A stretch of 64,000 nt of DNA, from positions 1 through 64,000 of the forward strand of contig DYEQ01000092.1 of assembly GCA_020725645.1 (NCBI GenBank). Reading direction: 5' to 3'. A program made the position numbers and the translations under genes. Below are positions 22,095-31,753 of the stretch, one piece after another (position 1 is the first letter of the stretch; each line of letters opens with the position of its first letter). Origin of the DNA: Candidatus Fermentithermobacillaceae bacterium (GTDB lineage: Bacteria > Bacillota > Sulfobacillia > Fermentithermobacillales > DUSS01). Below the pieces are notes generated by a model. The model saw nothing but the letters and a program-made list of their open reading frames with translations, was not told the origin of the DNA and did no database searches.

Positions 22095-22119
22095 AAACGC
22101 CGGATTTTCTCCGGCGTTT
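22095..22119. terminator. Perfect 10-bp hairpin between DnaA boxes and rpmH
   Basis: AAACGCCGGA-TTTTC-TCCGGCGTTT. Confidence 0.5.
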
Positions 22120-22218
22120 CCCTATTCGGTTGTTCGCTCGGGACTAGGTCCCCATGAAACTATATCAGGATAGGTCCGTTCGGAACAAGGGATGTAACGG
22201 AAAATAAGATCGCTTTGT

Positions 22219-22248
22219 TTGACACACATTTTGCTGGCAAGATATAAT
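22219..22248 (+). promoter_or_regulatory. SigA-type promoter for rpmH operon
   Basis: TTGACA (22219-22224) - 18 nt - TATAAT (22243-22248). Confidence 0.75.
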
Positions 22249-22308
22249 TCTTTCCGATTCCTGGCTTTGGGTTCCAGGAGCGGATCCGGCGGTGGAGGGA
22301 TAAGCAGA

Positions 22309-22443
22309 ATGAAACGGACGTACCAACCGAAGAAAAGGAAGAGGCAACGAACACACGGGTTCCTCACAAGGATGTCGAGCGCCGGAGGGCGAAAGGTTAT
22401 AGCAAGGAGAAGGCGCAAGGGTCGTGTTATCCTCAGCGCTTGA
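22309..22443 (+). CDS. rpmH: 50S ribosomal protein L34
   Basis: [44 protein letters not shown] (44 aa). Confidence 0.98.
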   Translation: MKRTYQPKKRKRQRTHGFLTRMSSAGGRKVIARRRRKGRVILSA

Positions 22444-22536
22444 GAGGATGGGCGGTTTCAATTTCAACGGGATTTGTATTGGCTTCGCGCATACCGGAGC
22501 TCGTAAGTGTTTTAGCCGGCGAAATGTATCCGAGAA

Positions 22537-22878
22537 ATGATGGGCAGATTCAAACCCGCGTCGTTTCCCCAGGCTATGGAGAAGGGCCGGTCTCGAGCTA
22601 ACCGGTACTTGGTTCTTTATTATCTTCCGGAACCCGGAGACGAGGTGCGTCTTGCAATATCGGTGCCTCGAAAATCGGCAAAAGCGGTGGCAAGAAATCG
22701 CGTCAAGCGGAGAGTACGGGAGGTTTTCAGGGTAGCGGTAGGAAATCTTAAAGCGGCGGGACAGTTCGCCTTCATAGTCCGGAGAAACGCTATTTCCGCG
22801 AGCTACCGGGAGGTCGACTGGGCGGTGAAGGACGTACTGAGAAAAATGGACCTGTGGAATGGTGATGGCGGTGCGTAA
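22537..22878 (+). CDS. rnpA: Ribonuclease P protein component
   Basis: RANRYLVLYYLP...RLAISVPRKSAKAVARNRVKRRVREVFR; between rpmH and yidD. Confidence 0.92.
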   Translation: MMGRFKPASFPQAMEKGRSRANRYLVLYYLPEPGDEVRLAISVPRKSAKAVARNRVKRRVREVFRVAVGNLKAAGQFAFIVRRNAISASYREVDWAVKDVLRKMDLWNGDGGA

Positions 22879-23137
22879 GGTTGCCGAGAGGGTTCTTGTA
22901 GGACTGATCGATGCTTACACGCGTTGGATTTCCCCTCTTAAAGGACCGACCTGTCGCTTCTATCCCTCGTGTTCGCAGTACGCCCGCGATGCCATCGTTA
23001 TCCACGGGCCGGTGCGCGGGGTTCTTTTAGCTTCGTGGAGGGTTCTTCGCTGTAACCCTCTGTCGCGGGGAGGGTATGATCCCGTGCCCCCGCGAAGAGA
23101 CGAGAGAGCTCGGAGCTGGCAAGAGAGGGGGCTTTAA
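22859..23137 (+). CDS. yidD: Membrane protein insertion efficiency factor YidD
   Basis: GLIDAYTRWISPLKGPTCRFYPSCSQYARDAIVIHG...RCNPLSRGGYDPVP. Confidence 0.95.
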   Translation: MVMAVRKVAERVLVGLIDAYTRWISPLKGPTCRFYPSCSQYARDAIVIHGPVRGVLLASWRVLRCNPLSRGGYDPVPPRRDERARSWQERGL

Positions 23138-23138
23138 A

Positions 23139-23807
23139 TTGTCATATGTGGTCAACGCGATGATCGCGATACTCGACTTCTTCTACGGGTTGACGTCAAG
23201 CTGGGGATTGGCGATTATTCTTTTTACTTTCGTCGTAAGGCTCATCATCTTGCCCCTGAGCATCATGCAAGCTCGGGCCAACCAGCGATTGCAGGAACTG
23301 CAACCGGAGCTGCAGGGGATTCAGAAAAAGTATAAGGACGACCCGGAAAGACTCAATCTCGAACTGGCGGATCTTTATCGCCGTTACCGGGTCAACCCGG
23401 CATCAGGGTGTCTTATCTTCATCGTTCAATTGCCGATTCTCTTAGGGATAATCCGGGCTCTGGAAGCTCACGCCGCGCTCAAGGTCGCGACTTTTCTCGG
23501 AATTACGCTGGGGCAGCCGGAGAGACTGTGGCTTCCCCTCATTACGGTTGCGACTACGTACATTGCGTTTAAGATGACGCCGTCTATGGGCGGCGGAGCA
23601 CAGGCGTCCCAGCAGAGGGCGATGATGGTAGCGATGCTCGCCTTGATGTTCTTCTTCTCTTTCAGGTTCCCGGCGGCGGTCGCTCTGTACATCATCGCGG
23701 CCAACGTGTTTGGACTCTTCGAGAGACTCGTGGTTCCAGTGCCCGGCAGCGACAAGGAAGGAGTAAGTACTCGTGAAAAGCGTGGAGGTCAAAGGGAGGA
23801 CAGTTGA
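23139..23807 (+). CDS. yidC: YidC/Oxa1 family membrane insertase
   Basis: TTG start at 23139; SSWGLAIILFTFVVRLIILPLSIMQARANQRLQELQPELQGIQKKYKDDPERLNLEL. Confidence 0.93.
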   Translation: MSYVVNAMIAILDFFYGLTSSWGLAIILFTFVVRLIILPLSIMQARANQRLQELQPELQGIQKKYKDDPERLNLELADLYRRYRVNPASGCLIFIVQLPILLGIIRALEAHAALKVATFLGITLGQPERLWLPLITVATTYIAFKMTPSMGGGAQASQQRAMMVAMLALMFFFSFRFPAAVALYIIAANVFGLFERLVVPVPGSDKEGVSTREKRGGQREDS

Positions 23808-24390
23808 GGAAGCTATCGACGAAGCTCTAAAGGTGCTGGGCGTACCGAGAGAATGGGTGGAAGTGGAGGTGCTGGAGGTACCGTCCAAAGGCATTCTCGG
23901 ACTCGCCAGGAAAGACGCGAGAGTTCGAGTGACGGTGCGGCGGAGCAAAGCTGACCTGGCGAGAGAGTTCATGGAGGGAATAGTCCGGCGGATGGGCATC
24001 GATGCCGCCGTCGAGGTTAGAAGAGCTGGGGGAGCTCTTTACATCGACGTAGTGGGAAGGGACGTGGGTTTTCTCATCGGAAGACGCGGTCAGACCCTGG
24101 AGGCCCTGGAGTACCTGCTGAAAATCGCTACCGCAGGGTCCGAAGGGGGCGAGGAGCAAATCGTCCTGGACGTGGGAGGATACAGGCGACGCAGGGAAAA
24201 GCAGCTGGAGGATCTGGCTCAGAGAGCTGCAAAACAGGTCATTAGGACCGGCAGGGCCGTGATGCTCGAGCCGATGGATGCGCGGTCCAGGCGCACGATC
24301 CACCTGGCGCTTCAGCGGCATCCTTGTGTGTCCACGCACAGCGAAGGGGAAGAGCCGAACAGGCGGGTCATCATATCCCCGAGGACGTAG
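23773..24390 (+). CDS. jag: RNA-binding protein Jag/KhpB
   Basis: Jag N-terminal domain (VEVKGRTVEEAIDEALKVLGV), KH (DVGFLIGRRGQTLEALEYLL), R3H-like C-terminus. Confidence 0.93.
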   Translation: MKSVEVKGRTVEEAIDEALKVLGVPREWVEVEVLEVPSKGILGLARKDARVRVTVRRSKADLAREFMEGIVRRMGIDAAVEVRRAGGALYIDVVGRDVGFLIGRRGQTLEALEYLLKIATAGSEGGEEQIVLDVGGYRRRREKQLEDLAQRAAKQVIRTGRAVMLEPMDARSRRTIHLALQRHPCVSTHSEGEEPNRRVIISPRT

Positions 24391-24416
24391 AGGCAGGAAG
24401 AACCGAGAGCAGGATG

Positions 24417-24446
24417 AGCTCCGGCCTCTTAGAGCCGGGGCTTTTT
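24417..24446 (+). terminator. Intrinsic terminator
   Basis: AGCTCCGGC-CTCTTAGA-GCCGGGGCTTTTT (one G-U pair). Confidence 0.7.
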
Positions 24447-24596
24447 CATCGGGGCGGAAAGGGTCTTTGGAGGCGAGAGTCCTTAGGAGCAGCGATTTGG
24501 TGAAAACTCGGGGTTGACTGGAAGGGTTTGAGGAGCGGAAGGCCGGTATGGCGGAGTTTAAAGGAGGGACGGAGTGCTTTGGAACGGGAGGACCGA

Positions 24597-25973
24597 ATGC
24601 AGGGCGAGACCATCGCGGCGATAGCTACACCGAGAGGGACGGGGGGAATAGCGATCATCAAGATCTCCGGCAAGGATGCGGTCGCGGTGGCTGCGGGCTG
24701 CCTGTCGCCCCGGGGCGCGAGGAAGCTTTCAAGGGCCCGGGGTTACAGCGTGTTTTTTGACCGGGTGGTGTCGCCGGTATCGGGAGAAACCATCGACGAG
24801 ACTATCGTTCTGTTGATGAGATCTCCCCGTTCCTATACAGGGGAAGATGTGGTTGAGCTTCAGTGCCACGGCGGTGAGCTGGTGGCAGAAAAGGTGCTGG
24901 ACGCCGTGCTGTCGCGGGGGGCGAGGATGGCGGAACCCGGGGAGTTCACCAGGAGAGCTTTCCTGAACGGGAAGATCACCTTGGACGAAGCTGAGGCGGT
25001 ACTGGATGTGGTCTTGGCCAGGACGGACCGGGCCTTACGACAAGCTTTCCTCCGCCTTGAAGGAAAACTCGGGAAGTCGGTGCTGGGGTGGCGGGATAAG
25101 ATCGCGGCCGTCCTGGCGATGGTCCAGGGGGCACTGGACTTCCCCGATGACATCACGTTGAGGGATGAGGACGTCGTACCTGCTCTCGAGGAAGTCACCG
25201 CTGAAATCGATTCCATGCTTAAGGACGGGGTGCTGGGGCTCGCCCTGACGGCCGGCGTGGAGCTCGCGCTGGTCGGACGACCGAACGCCGGTAAGTCGTC
25301 CCTATTCAATGCGCTCTTAGGCGAGGACCGGGCAATCGTCACGGAAGTCCCTGGTACTACCCGGGATCTTCTGAGGGAGCGGGTGCAGTGGGCCGGGATT
25401 CCGGTAGTCCTCGTGGATACGGCGGGGCTCCGGGAGACCCGGGAGATAGTAGAGGCCATCGGGGTTGAACGCGCGAGAAAGGCGGCGGAAGAGTCGTGGG
25501 TAGCCCTCTACGTGGTCGACGCGAGCCGGCCCCTTACCGGTGAGGACTGGTACTGGCTGGAAAGATGGCGGGACCGCAGGGTCGTGGTGGTGCTCAATAA
25601 GGCCGACATAGCTCCCGAGCATGTCAAGAGGGACATTTCAGCTGTCGTAGCGGTGAAAACCAGCTTTCCGGTTGTGGAGGTCTCGGCCCGGACCGGATGG
25701 GGTCTGGAAAAGCTGAAGGAAACCGTGATTGGGATGTTCGAGGGAGCGGACCGGGAATCGGTAGTGCCCGGGAGCGCCAGGCAGGTAGCCTGTTTGAGGA
25801 AAGCTCGGGAAGCTCTCGGTCGAGCTCTGGAGGCATGGCGCGAGGGTTGGACCTGGGACGTTGTGGCTTCAGAGATGGAAGATGCCTGCCGCGTACTGGA
25901 TGAGATTACGGGATCGCGGATCAGCGAAGATGTTTTGGGTGAGATATTCTCCCGCTTTTGCGTTGGTAAATGA
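24597..25973 (+). CDS. mnmE: tRNA modification GTPase MnmE
   Basis: IAAIATPRGTGGIAIIKISGKDA; GRPNAGKSSLFNALLGEDRAIVTEVPGTTRD; C-terminal FSRFCVGK. Confidence 0.97.
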   Translation: MQGETIAAIATPRGTGGIAIIKISGKDAVAVAAGCLSPRGARKLSRARGYSVFFDRVVSPVSGETIDETIVLLMRSPRSYTGEDVVELQCHGGELVAEKVLDAVLSRGARMAEPGEFTRRAFLNGKITLDEAEAVLDVVLARTDRALRQAFLRLEGKLGKSVLGWRDKIAAVLAMVQGALDFPDDITLRDEDVVPALEEVTAEIDSMLKDGVLGLALTAGVELALVGRPNAGKSSLFNALLGEDRAIVTEVPGTTRDLLRERVQWAGIPVVLVDTAGLRETREIVEAIGVERARKAAEESWVALYVVDASRPLTGEDWYWLERWRDRRVVVVLNKADIAPEHVKRDISAVVAVKTSFPVVEVSARTGWGLEKLKETVIGMFEGADRESVVPGSARQVACLRKAREALGRALEAWREGWTWDVVASEMEDACRVLDEITGSRISEDVLGEIFSRFCVGK

Positions 25974-26182
25974 CCCTGCACTGGATGTGTGCAGGGATAC
26001 GCAGGGGTAGGCGGTTAAGAGTTAAAATACCTGTGGAAGTAACGGCGCTTAACATAACATGCATATTCAAGAGATCCATTTGAGAGGTGGATGGAAAGCT
26101 GGGGGCAGGGCTGAGCTCAGGTCCCGGGGCGGAAGCTCAGGGTGTAGCGGGCGGGTGGAGATAAGGAAGGGGTAGTTCATCG

Positions 26183-28012
26183 TTGGAATGCATCGGAACG
26201 AGGATCATAGGAGCCTACGATGCCTGCGTGGTCGGTTCGGGACACGCGGCGTGTGAAGCAGCTTTAGCTTTGTCTCGTCTAGGTAAATCCGTGGCTATGG
26301 TGACGCTTAATGCGAATAACATAGCCGGCATGGCGTGTAACCCCGCCATCGGAGGCCCGGGGAAGGCCCAAATCGTAAGGGAGATCGATGCTTTGGGCGG
26401 AGAGATGGCTCTTGCTGCGGACGAGGCATGTCTTGAAATGAGGATTCTAAACCAGTCGAAGGGACCGGCAGTCCAGTCCCTGAGGGCACAGTGCGATAAA
26501 AGAGTCTATAGCGGGCATATGAGGGCCGCCATCATGAAGGAACGGCGAATAGCCCTTGTGGAAGGCATGGTCACCGGGGTTTTAACAGGGGATGGAACTG
26601 TGGAGGGCGTGGTGCTTTCCGACGGGAGGAGAGTCCTGGGCCGAGCTGTGGTACTGGCTACCGGTGTGTATCTCGAATCTAGAACGATAGTCGGCCCGGA
26701 GGTCAAGATATCAGGGCCCATGGGCGAACCCTCTGCGAGGGGGCTTTCCGCGTCTTTAGTGAAACTCGGCCTCGAGGTAGGGAGGTTCAAGACGGGCACA
26801 TCACCCAGAGTTCGCAGAGACAGCGTGGTGTGGGACAGGGTTCGGAAAGAAGAAGGGGCCGCGGTTCCACTGGCCCTCTCTTTCATGTCCGTTCCCAGAG
26901 TGTGGGATTTCGATGCGTGTTACTCAACGGAGACTTGCGAAGCTACGCACGAGATCATCCGGGCCAACGTTTCCCGGGCGCCTCTTTTCAACGGGACCAT
27001 CGTCGGTACCGGTCCTCGTTACTGCCCTTCGATAGAGGACAAAGTGATGAGATTTCCCGAGCGCAAGCGGCATCTCGTGTTTCTCGAGAAGGAATCCAGA
27101 GATTCCGACGAGATCTACCTCCTCGGCTTATCTACGAGCCTTCCTCTCGATGTCCAGGAGGAGATGCTGAGGACGATCCGGGGGCTGGAACGGGCCGTGA
27201 TCAGCCGGCCGGGCTACGCTATCGAGTACGATTACGTTCTTCCGAATCAGCTGAAACCGAGCCTCGAGACGGCCAGCATTCCCGGGCTGTTCTTGGCGGG
27301 TCAGATATGCGGCTCTTCGGGCTATGAGGAAGCTGCAGCTCAGGGGCTAATCGCAGGGATTAACGCTTCCCGGTACTTGGATGGGAAGGAGCCTCTGGTT
27401 CTCGGACGGGATCAGGCATACATCGGCGTGCTCATCGACGACCTCGTTTCGTCACCCATAACGGAGCCGTACAGGATGTTAACGGCGAGGGCCGAGTACA
27501 GGCTGCTTCTGAGGCAGTCCAACGCCGACCTGAGGTTGACACCTATCGGAAGGGAGATAGGGTTGGTGTCCGACGAAAGGTGGGCGGTTTTCGAGACGAG
27601 GCGGGGGCAGGTGGAGCTCGGGCGGAAGCTCCTGAATCGAGAAATCTGCGGCAGACGGGCGGGGGATTACCTGAGGAGGCCCGGAAGTTCAATAGAGGAG
27701 CTGATGAAGGACATGCCCGAACTCTGCGAACTTGATGCCGATGTCCTCGAGGAAGTCGAGACAGAAGCCCGGTACGCAGGTTTCATAGAGAGGCAAGAAA
27801 GTGAGGTCAGACGGCTCCAGAGATGGAGCGGGAAGAGGATTCCTCCAGGGTTGGACCCGGATCTGGTGCCGGGACTTTCCCGGGAGACGAAAGACAAGAT
27901 AAGGCGGTACCGCCCTGCTACTCTAGGCAGAGCTGCAGATCTCGGTGTTTCCCCCGTAGATATCCTGGTGCTTGGGGCGTATCTCCAGGGGCGGCCGGCC
28001 GGGGGCGAATAA
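26183..28012 (+). CDS. mnmG: tRNA uridine-5-carboxymethylaminomethyl synthesis enzyme MnmG
   Basis: VVGSGHAACEAALALSRLGKSVAMVTLNANNIAGMACNPAIGGPGKAQIVREIDALGGEM. Confidence 0.97.
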   Translation: MECIGTRIIGAYDACVVGSGHAACEAALALSRLGKSVAMVTLNANNIAGMACNPAIGGPGKAQIVREIDALGGEMALAADEACLEMRILNQSKGPAVQSLRAQCDKRVYSGHMRAAIMKERRIALVEGMVTGVLTGDGTVEGVVLSDGRRVLGRAVVLATGVYLESRTIVGPEVKISGPMGEPSARGLSASLVKLGLEVGRFKTGTSPRVRRDSVVWDRVRKEEGAAVPLALSFMSVPRVWDFDACYSTETCEATHEIIRANVSRAPLFNGTIVGTGPRYCPSIEDKVMRFPERKRHLVFLEKESRDSDEIYLLGLSTSLPLDVQEEMLRTIRGLERAVISRPGYAIEYDYVLPNQLKPSLETASIPGLFLAGQICGSSGYEEAAAQGLIAGINASRYLDGKEPLVLGRDQAYIGVLIDDLVSSPITEPYRMLTARAEYRLLLRQSNADLRLTPIGREIGLVSDERWAVFETRRGQVELGRKLLNREICGRRAGDYLRRPGSSIEELMKDMPELCELDADVLEEVETEARYAGFIERQESEVRRLQRWSGKRIPPGLDPDLVPGLSRETKDKIRRYRPATLGRAADLGVSPVDILVLGAYLQGRPAGGE

Positions 28013-28052
28013 TGGAGAAGGGAAGGTTGGGGTGGGGGAAATCTAAGCCCAC

Positions 28053-28853
28053 ATGGGCTGCGTAAGAGGGGGCGCGACCTTGATGGATGGGTTCGTGTCG
28101 CGAAGCGTTGATGGAAGGGCGGACGAGGTCGTGTCCTCTGCGCTGCAAGCTCTGGTGGAGATGGGGCTGCCCGTAAAGGAGCAGTTTAAGAGGCAAATTC
28201 TAGCCTGGGCGGAGGTTTGGAGAAACTGGACGGGTAGGAGCGTCACGGGGCTCGACTCGCCCAGGGAAATCGGGGTAAGACTCATCGCTGACTCCTTCGC
28301 GTTGTTCTACGCATTGACGCCGGGCGTGGGAGACCTTTGCTGCGACGTGGGGTCCGGGAACGGATGGCCCGGACTGGCGCTGAAACTTCACGAACCTTCG
28401 GTTCATCTTGTGCTGCTCGATGCGAAGAGATCCTCGTGCGAGTTCCTTTCTGCTGTGGTGCGGGCAATGGCTGTGAAGGGCGTGGAAGTCTGGCACCAAA
28501 GGGCCGAAGAGGTAGGAAGAGACCCTCGGACAAGAGAGGTGTTTTCCATCGTGGTCTCCCGGGCCGCAGGAAAGCTTCCGGTGGTGCTGGAGCTCGGCGC
28601 GCCTCTGGTCAGGACCGGCGGGAAGCTGGTCCTGTGGCTGGGCCCGGAGAGCGTGGTTGGGAGCAAGGGCTCGGGCGATGGGGACGAGATGCGGGATGGT
28701 TTGAATTACCTTGGTCTCTCCGGTCTGGAGGTCCGGCGGTATTCGCTTCCGGGGGGTCAAGGGGAGCGGATTCTTGCCGTTTATCGCAAGGAGCGGCCTT
28801 CGGAGGAAAGGTTTCCCCGGACGGCCAAGGCCATCAAGACGAGGCCCCTATAG
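28053..28853 (+). CDS. rsmG: 16S rRNA (guanine527-N7)-methyltransferase RsmG
   Basis: DLCCDVGSGNGWPGLALKLHEPSVHLVLLDAKRSSCEFL; conserved mnmE-mnmG-rsmG-noc order. Confidence 0.93.
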   Translation: MGCVRGGATLMDGFVSRSVDGRADEVVSSALQALVEMGLPVKEQFKRQILAWAEVWRNWTGRSVTGLDSPREIGVRLIADSFALFYALTPGVGDLCCDVGSGNGWPGLALKLHEPSVHLVLLDAKRSSCEFLSAVVRAMAVKGVEVWHQRAEEVGRDPRTREVFSIVVSRAAGKLPVVLELGAPLVRTGGKLVLWLGPESVVGSKGSGDGDEMRDGLNYLGLSGLEVRRYSLPGGQGERILAVYRKERPSEERFPRTAKAIKTRPL

Positions 28854-28979
28854 GAGCGGTCTCCATCCTGAACGATGGACCCCGAGAGGCCACGGGGGCG
28901 AGGGGATCGAGGCGCAGGGTTCGGTCCGTGAGCTACGGGCAAAGCGCGGTAGCCCGGGCTGAAAAGAGGAGGAAGTCGG

Positions 28980-29888
28980 TTGCTGGCGAATCCTTCCATG
29001 GGAGATGGGATAATGGGCGGAATTGCGGTGAGGGAGATATATTCCCGCAAACCCGTGGAGATTCCTTTGCGAAGTATTAGGAGGCGGGAGGATTCGGTTC
29101 CCCCTTCAGAGGGGTTTATGAGGGAGAGGGCGCCGGGCGGCGGACCTCTTACAGGGGAGGAGGGAGTCCTGGTGGTTCGCAAGACGCCCGAAGGCTACGA
29201 GCTCCTTGCGGGCGACAGGGACTTTCTGAGGTGGGCCGCGTCGGGAAAGGAGACGGGGCCAGCCGTTGTGCTGGAGTTGAGGGAAGTCGAAGCTCTTTTT
29301 GTGAGGCTGGTTCTGGGTTCCAGCAGGCGCGAGTTGAATCCGCTGGAGGAAGCCAGAATATATCACCGGCTGACGGGAGAATTCGGGATGTCCCAGGAAG
29401 ACATCGGGGCTGAAATCGGTAAGGTTCAGTCGACGATAGCTAATAAGTTGAGGCTGCTCAAACTGGAAGAGGAGATCCAGGAGGGTATCAGGAGCGCGCA
29501 GATCGGCGAGCGGCACGCTAGAGCTCTCTTGCGGTTAGAGGACCCGGATCTCAGAGTGAGGTTGTTCAGGGAGTGCGTGAGGAAGAAGTGGTCAGCTGAG
29601 GAAATGGAGCTCGCCGTGGCCGTGAAGGCCGGGATAAGGTCGGCCGTGCGGACGAAGAATCGGCGGAGAGTAGGCGTGTACCGCGATCTCAGGATCTTTC
29701 AGAATTCCTTGCGGCAAATCGCCAGGGAGATGCTGCGCGCTGGGCTCCGCTGCGACGTGGCCGAGGAGGAGTCGGGAGGGACGTGGGTCTTCAAGGTGGC
29801 GGTGTGCGTGGAGGGAAGGGGGAGCCCGGGAGAAGCGGTAGCTGACGGCAATCAACCGGAGGGGCCCGGCGGGTCGGAGACGACGTAG
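28980..29888 (+). CDS. noc: Noc-like ParB-family nucleoid occlusion protein
   Basis: NPLEEARIYHRLTGEFGMSQEDIGAEIGKVQSTIANKLRLLKLEEEIQEGI; ParB paralog directly upstream of soj-spo0J. Confidence 0.8.
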   Translation: MLANPSMGDGIMGGIAVREIYSRKPVEIPLRSIRRREDSVPPSEGFMRERAPGGGPLTGEEGVLVVRKTPEGYELLAGDRDFLRWAASGKETGPAVVLELREVEALFVRLVLGSSRRELNPLEEARIYHRLTGEFGMSQEDIGAEIGKVQSTIANKLRLLKLEEEIQEGIRSAQIGERHARALLRLEDPDLRVRLFRECVRKKWSAEEMELAVAVKAGIRSAVRTKNRRRVGVYRDLRIFQNSLRQIAREMLRAGLRCDVAEEESGGTWVFKVAVCVEGRGSPGEAVADGNQPEGPGGSETT

Positions 29889-29924
29889 AGGGGGCCGGCC
29901 TGGGTAAAGGCCCGCAACTCGATT

Positions 29925-29950
29925 ACGGAGGGACGATCCCTCCGTTTTTG
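29925..29950 (+). terminator. Intrinsic terminator after noc
   Basis: ACGGAGGGA-CGA-TCCCTCCGTTTTTG. Confidence 0.85.
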
Positions 29951-30001
29951 ATTTTTAGAAGGGTTTAGTAATGTTCCGGAGAAGAGAGGGAATGGCGGGA
30001 G

Positions 30002-30796
30002 GTGAGAAACCTGTCGAGAGTTGTAGCTATCGCCAACCAGAAAGGTGGCGTCGGGAAGACCACGACGGCGGTTAACCTGTCTGCGTGTTTGGGCGAGATG
30101 GGAAGGACGGTACTGGTGGTGGATAACGATCCTCAAGGGAACGCCACCAGCGGACTGGGAATAGACAAGAACTCGGTGGAGGTTTCCCTGTACGACTGTC
30201 TTATGGGCAACGTCGAGCCGTCCCGCGTGTTGAAGGCGACGCCGTCCCGGGGGGTGTGGCTTCTTCCGTCGTCGATTCATCTTGCCGGTGCTGAAGTGGA
30301 AATGGTGAACACGCCCGAAAGGGAAACTCTTCTAAGAAAAGTCGTGGGGCGAATCAGGGAGAACTACGATTTCGTCTTCATAGACTGCCCCCCTTCGTTG
30401 GGCCTTTTGACGGTGAACGCGTTGGTCGCTGCCGACTCGGTGCTCATTCCGATTCAGTGTGAGTATTACGCTCTGGAAGGGTTGACGCAGCTTTTGAACA
30501 CGATCAAGCTGGTGAGGAGCCGGTTGAATTCGAGCCTGGAGCTGGAGGGTGTACTCCTCACGATGTTCGATGCGAGGACAAACCTTTCGATGCAGGTTGC
30601 CGAGGAAGTGAAGAAGTACTTCCGGGAGAAGGTTTATAGAGCGGTTATTCCGCGGAACGTCCGGCTAAGCGAAGCACCGTCTTACGGGAAGCCCATCAGC
30701 GTTTACGACCCGAGGTCGAGAGGCACCGAGGTGTACAGGGAGCTGGCGGAGGAGGTGGTCAGACGTGTTGAAGAGGGGTTTGGGACGCGGGATTGA
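30002..30796 (+). CDS. soj: Chromosome partitioning ATPase ParA/Soj
   Basis: VVAIANQKGGVGKTTTAVNLSACLGEMGRTVLVVDNDPQGNATSGLGI. Confidence 0.96.
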   Translation: MRNLSRVVAIANQKGGVGKTTTAVNLSACLGEMGRTVLVVDNDPQGNATSGLGIDKNSVEVSLYDCLMGNVEPSRVLKATPSRGVWLLPSSIHLAGAEVEMVNTPERETLLRKVVGRIRENYDFVFIDCPPSLGLLTVNALVAADSVLIPIQCEYYALEGLTQLLNTIKLVRSRLNSSLELEGVLLTMFDARTNLSMQVAEEVKKYFREKVYRAVIPRNVRLSEAPSYGKPISVYDPRSRGTEVYRELAEEVVRRVEEGFGTRD

Positions 30797-31604
30797 CTCA
30801 CTGATTCCGCCAGTGGAACCGGAGCCGGGCGAAGCTACCGTTGAGGTGGCGGTATCCGAGATCGACCCCAACCCGTTTCAGCCGCGAAGGGAATTCAGCC
30901 AGGAGAGCCTTGAGGAGCTGGCGGCCTCGGTAAAGGAGCATGGGGTTTTGCAGCCGCTAATCGTCCGGAGGGTGGGGGGACGCTTTCAGCTGGTCGCCGG
31001 GGAACGGCGGTTGAGGGCAGCGCAAATGGCGGGGCTGGCCCGGGTTCCAGTGGTTGTGCGGGCCATGGACGATAGGCAGGTCATGATAGTGTCTCTCGTA
31101 GAGAACCTGCAGCGGGAGGACCTGCGACCTCTGGAGGAGGCGGAGGCGTTTCGCCGGCTGATAGAGGAATTCGGGCTGACCCAGGAGCAAGCGGCGGAAC
31201 AGGTGGGCAAGTCCAGATCGGAAGTTGCGAATACCCTCAGGCTTCTCAAACTGGAGCCGGAGGCTAAGAAGCTTTTGGATGAAGGCAAGATTACCGCGGG
31301 TCATGCCAGAGCGCTCGTGGGGTTGGAGCCGGGGCGTCAGGGGGAGATTGCGAGGATGGCGGCGTCCAAGAACCTGACGGTCCGGCAGGTTGAAGAGTTG
31401 GTATATGGAAGGAAGAAGGAAAGGAAAGCCCAGGTAGTCGCCCGTGTTCGCGAGGCCGAACTAGCGCTGTCAGAAGCCTTAGGCAGTCCCGTAGTGGTGA
31501 AGCGGCATGGCAATAGGGGCACCATCACGATCTCCTTTTTCGGCGACGAGGATCTGGAGAGGCTGGTGGGTATTTTGACGGGGGAGAGCCAAGCGAGGGT
31601 TTGA
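30765..31604 (+). CDS. spo0J: Chromosome partitioning protein ParB/Spo0J
   Basis: IDPNPFQPRREFSQESLEELAASVKEHGVLQPLIVRR...LVAGERRLRAAQMAGL. Confidence 0.96.
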   Translation: MLKRGLGRGIDSLIPPVEPEPGEATVEVAVSEIDPNPFQPRREFSQESLEELAASVKEHGVLQPLIVRRVGGRFQLVAGERRLRAAQMAGLARVPVVVRAMDDRQVMIVSLVENLQREDLRPLEEAEAFRRLIEEFGLTQEQAAEQVGKSRSEVANTLRLLKLEPEAKKLLDEGKITAGHARALVGLEPGRQGEIARMAASKNLTVRQVEELVYGRKKERKAQVVARVREAELALSEALGSPVVVKRHGNRGTITISFFGDEDLERLVGILTGESQARV

Positions 31605-31705
31605 CAGGGGCGCAGCTCAGGCGTCTTAGGTCTGAAAGGGGGGCCGAGTTTTTCTCGATGTAGGTAGTAAAAGAGGGAATCATGCGTAACCGGTAGGGAG
31701 TTGAA

Positions 31706-31721
31706 TGTTTCACGTGAAACA
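31706..31721. promoter_or_regulatory. parS centromere-like site
   Basis: TGTTTCACGTGAAACA, exact match to the bacterial parS consensus; inside 20-bp palindrome AATGTTTCACGTGAAACATT. Confidence 0.95.
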
Positions 31722-31753
31722 TTAACGTATTTTGACTGCAAGGAGGCGCTTTT

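Noticed and set aside
30765-30796. Overlap of soj and spo0J ORFs as an assembly problem
   Set aside because: Short overlaps between soj and spo0J are normal translational coupling
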